The notes below the pieces were generated by a model. That model was not told the DNA's origin, ran no database searches, and worked only from the letters and a program-made list of their open reading frames with translations. A stretch of DNA of 64,000 bases from UBA6772 sp965183875 (lineage in GTDB: Bacteria; Bacteroidota; Bacteroidia; Flavobacteriales; UBA7430): assembly GCA_965183875.1 (NCBI GenBank), contig CBCYMK010000028.1, positions 124,001 through 188,000 on the forward strand. Reading direction: 5' to 3'. Numbering within the stretch: position 1 is the stretch's first letter; each line of letters begins with the position of its first letter. The position numbers were made by a program, and so were the translations under genes. Below, in pieces: positions 61,697 to 64,000 of this stretch.

Positions 61697-62855
61697 ATTT
61701 TACAGTAATATGTGCGGCAATTTCTTTTGCTTTATTAACCAGTTCATTAACGGGTTCTTCACCAAAAGCGAGGGCTACTGCCATTCTCCTATAAGGCCTT
61801 GTGCTAGGTTTTCCAAAAAGTTTAAAATCGCTATTTTTATATGCAGCGGCTTTATGTATTCCTGAAAATTCCGGTTGCTTAGTACTTTCTGTATTTGCTA
61901 ATACCACAGCACTAGCACCATTCTTCTCTAGTGTAATTTCTTCTACAGGAATTCCTAAAACAGCACGTGCATGTAGTTCAAATTCAGAATAGTTTTGAGT
62001 ATTTCCTAAGGTTACCATTCCGGTATCGTGGGGTCTAGGAGAGAGTTCCGAAAAGTACACACCCTCTTTGCCAATAAAAAATTCAACACCCCAAATACCT
62101 GAGCCTCCTAAAGCTGCTGTTACATCAGCTGCCATTTTTTGAGCCTCTAATAATCGAGCATCTACCATTGGTATAGGTTGCCAGCTCTCTTGGTAGTCTC
62201 CTCTTTCTTGTCTGTGCCCTATAGGTGGGCAGAAAAGCGTTTCCCCATTGTCTTGTGTTAAGGTGAGGAGTGTTATCTCGTAATCGAAGTTTACAAACTC
62301 CTCTACTATAACTTCTAACACATCTCCACGAGATCCATCTAAGGCATAATCCCAAGCTTTTTGAATGTCAGCCTCTGTTTTTATTACAGACTGCCCTTTT
62401 CCTGAACTAGACATTAAGGGTTTTACCACGCATGGCATTCCACAAATGGCAACTCCGGCTTTAAGTTCCTCATACGATGTAGCGTATCTATAGGTGGCTG
62501 TTTTTACACCTACTTCAATAGCAGCTAAATCGCGTATTGCTTTACGATTCATTGTGTAGTTAGCCGCTTTTGCACTTGGTACTACTTTTATACCCTGATT
62601 TTCGTAAGCGTAAAAACGTTCTGTTCGTATAGCTTCTATTTCAGGTACTATAATATCGGGTTGGTGCTTTGCTACAATTGCATCTAAAGCCTCTCCATCG
62701 AGCATGTTTATAACCTCAGAGTCTTGGGCTACCTGCATTGCAGGAGCATCTTCGTAAGAATCTACAGCTATTATATATTGTCCTAATCGCTGACAAGCGA
62801 TAACGAATTCTTTTCCTAGCTCGCCAGAGCCTAAAAGCATAATTTTATTTCTCAT
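61695..62855 (-). CDS. purT: Formate-dependent phosphoribosylglycinamide formyltransferase
   Basis: 386 residues, ATP-grasp enzyme: N-terminal LLGSGELGKEFVIACQRLGQ, EIEAIRTE, ATP site VKPLMSSSGKGQS, and the metal-binding region FFIGKEGVYFSELSPRPHDTGMVTL. It uses formate and ATP to formylate GAR in purine synthesis, a folate-independent alternative to PurN. The gene is complete and preceded by two leftward genes at short spacing. Confidence 0.95.
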   Translation of the reverse strand: MRNKIMLLGSGELGKEFVIACQRLGQYIIAVDSYEDAPAMQVAQDSEVINMLDGEALDAIVAKHQPDIIVPEIEAIRTERFYAYENQGIKVVPSAKAANYTMNRKAIRDLAAIEVGVKTATYRYATSYEELKAGVAICGMPCVVKPLMSSSGKGQSVIKTEADIQKAWDYALDGSRGDVLEVIVEEFVNFDYEITLLTLTQDNGETLFCPPIGHRQERGDYQESWQPIPMVDARLLEAQKMAADVTAALGGSGIWGVEFFIGKEGVYFSELSPRPHDTGMVTLGNTQNYSEFELHARAVLGIPVEEITLEKNGASAVVLANTESTKQPEFSGIHKAAAYKNSDFKLFGKPSTRPYRRMAVALAFGEEPVNELVNKAKEIAAHITVK

Positions 62856-62869
62856 GGTGTAAAAGTAAA

Positions 62870-63106
62870 TTATTCCACTAAATAACCTTGTGTAGGTTTT
62901 AGTTTAGTTCTTAGGGTATTTGCCCATTTTAGCTCCACAATAATGAATGCATCGTAGGCTAAGTCGGTAATTTTTTCAGTTCCAGTTTCAATAAACGCAA
63001 TCTTTTCTAATTCACTAAACTCATTTAGGTGTATTAAATGGTGTTCGGCTATTTTGAGTGCGTCGGGGCCATTAAAATTCCAGACTAATTTTGCTTTTTG
63101 AGACAT
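62870..63106 (-). CDS. Small conserved-looking protein of unknown function
   Basis: 78 residues, no signal peptide. N-terminal VWNFNGPDALKIAEHHLIHLNEF suggests an alpha-beta fold. It lies between an ATP-grasp gene (5 bases upstream) and purT (14 bases downstream), so it is part of one leftward operon. I do not recognise the family. Confidence 0.65.
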   Translation of the reverse strand: MSQKAKLVWNFNGPDALKIAEHHLIHLNEFSELEKIAFIETGTEKITDLAYDAFIIVELKWANTLRTKLKPTQGYLVE

Positions 63107-63111
63107 GGGGT

Positions 63112-64000
63112 TTATTTATTGTTGTTAATGTATTCGTAGAGTGTATTTGCTAATTGTACCGCTGCTTTTGGATGATTTCTAAACCATAATTCAGGCTCAA
63201 TCAATTCGAGTTCCCCCAAGGCTAATAGGTTGTTATTGTCGTAAAATACATCTATACGAGCATACAATGTTTTGTACGGGCAAGCTATCAGCGCTTTTGT
63301 TGCAAATTCTATTTCTTCTTCTGTGGGAGTGTATTCCTCTACTGTACCACCAAAGTCGTCTTGTACCCTAAAATCTCCCTTTTTTGCTTTTTTTAATACA
63401 GCGTGAGAATATTCTCCACCAATCATGATGAGGCTAATTTCTCCTTGTTCTTGTATTCTGTATTGGAATTCTTGAAACAACATTGCTTCATGAGATATGA
63501 GTCTTTGGAGGTCAGATTCGTGTTTCGTGTAGTTGTTTGAATCTAGAAGGAATGTCTCTCTAGCAGCACCAGCAATAGCGGGTTTTAAAACTGCTTTCTT
63601 CCACTTTGTTTGTTCAAATAAGACCTCTAGGCTATTCTCTGCTCCTTTTTCAATGAAAAGGGTGGGAGGGATGTTTACCATTTCTTGTATATCCCTGAGG
63701 TAGTGTTTGTCTAAATTCCAATAAATAACTTCTGGGCTGTTGATAAACTGCAGGGCTTTTTGTGTTTTTGTAAACCATTTAAAGAATTCTTCAAATCGCT
63801 CAAAATAATCCCATGTGGTTCTGAAAATAGCATACTTGCATTGGCTCCAATCGAAGTCTGTTGCATCCCACGATTTTCTAATCACCCTGAATCCTTTTTT
63901 TTGCAAGGCCTTTTTTACTAAATCATCCTCAAGAATAATTTGGTCCGTATACCAATCCGGATGACTTGGGTTCTCGTAACGAGACTCTGTTAATAGGACT
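63112..64000 (-). CDS. ATP-grasp enzyme, N-terminus outside the window (partial)
   Basis: The frame is open from the stop at 63112 to the window edge, giving at least 296 residues; the TTG at 63906 is internal, since upstream codons (LLTESRYENP ... DWYTDQIILEDDLVKKAL) read as a normal N-terminal domain. Motifs: FRTTWDYFER, VLKPAIAGAARETFLL (ATP-binding Lys), FQEFQYRIQEQGEISLIMIGGEYSHAVLKK, and ARIDVFYDNN...GELELIEPELWF (metal ligands). It resembles glutathione-synthetase-type ATP-grasp ligases. The substrate is unknown. Confidence 0.82.
   Translation of the reverse strand, partial: VLLTESRYENPSHPDWYTDQIILEDDLVKKALQKKGFRVIRKSWDATDFDWSQCKYAIFRTTWDYFERFEEFFKWFTKTQKALQFINSPEVIYWNLDKHYLRDIQEMVNIPPTLFIEKGAENSLEVLFEQTKWKKAVLKPAIAGAARETFLLDSNNYTKHESDLQRLISHEAMLFQEFQYRIQEQGEISLIMIGGEYSHAVLKKAKKGDFRVQDDFGGTVEEYTPTEEEIEFATKALIACPYKTLYARIDVFYDNNNLLALGELELIEPELWFRNHPKAAVQLANTLYEYINNNK

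Overview
The window is AT-rich chromosomal DNA of a Bacteroidota bacterium, most likely a marine member of the Flavobacteriales. The evidence is the gliding/type IX secretion (T9SS) genes gldB, gldC, porP and gldK-L-M-N, promoters of the Bacteroidota -33/-7 type (TTTG, TAnnTTTG), an FtsZ ending in the Bacteroidota-type C-terminal peptide, and secreted proteins with Cys/Asp-rich GC(M/T)D...DGSC repeats. Family and genus cannot be fixed from the sequence. There is no rRNA, CRISPR array, prophage or plasmid functions. Almost all of it is core genome, interrupted by one intact IS3-family element and one IS1595-type remnant.

Layout. 1-1637: end of korA and all of korB (2-oxoglutarate:ferredoxin oxidoreductase). 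1574-2211: a perfect 155-bp direct repeat enclosing an IS1595 transposase fragment. 2215-3809: a STAS-like protein and a PAS protein with a decayed kinase domain. 3815-6026: nadE divergent from gldB-gldC. 6087-7446: the IS3-family element with a canonical A AAA AAG frameshift site. 7477-8845: engB and an alpha/beta hydrolase. 9014-24654: a full division/cell-wall cluster (mraZ, rsmH, ftsL, ftsI, murE, mraY, murD, ftsW, murG, murC, ftsQ, ftsA, ftsZ) followed by a yqeY-like gene; three GTGGTA boxes with a 10-bp period precede mraZ. 25172-26399: two related lipoproteins. 26520-32920: leftward groEL, groES, secG, a TPR-like gene, lptE, a sigma-54 activator and miaB. 33146-37400: topA, aroA, marC. 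37397-39965: an HhH/beta-barrel protein and its partner. 40104-46834: an arginase-fold protein with lost metal ligands, then porP-gldK-gldL-gldM-gldN, the T9SS core motor/ring genes. 46883-49872: a FAD oxidoreductase and an ABC-F ATPase. 49923-60392: secreted or surface proteins, interleaved with a SAM methyltransferase, der, era and initiator tRNA-fMet. 60429-64000: a thioredoxin-like protein, a membrane protein, purT, a small protein and an ATP-grasp enzyme cut by the window edge.

Two items look most worth pursuing. (1) Upstream of the methyltransferase at 51938-53542 lies what reads as a complete attenuation leader: promoter, a 13-codon leader ORF with tandem Cys codons, two mutually exclusive hairpins and an intrinsic terminator. 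(2) A roughly 75-residue C-terminal module (GW...VKDN.G.AYLP.W.FNGIG...GQGYQ.K) occurs five times in three secreted proteins here; two of these lack an obvious classical T9SS sorting domain. Products exported by the T9SS encoded at 41377-46834 probably include these proteins.
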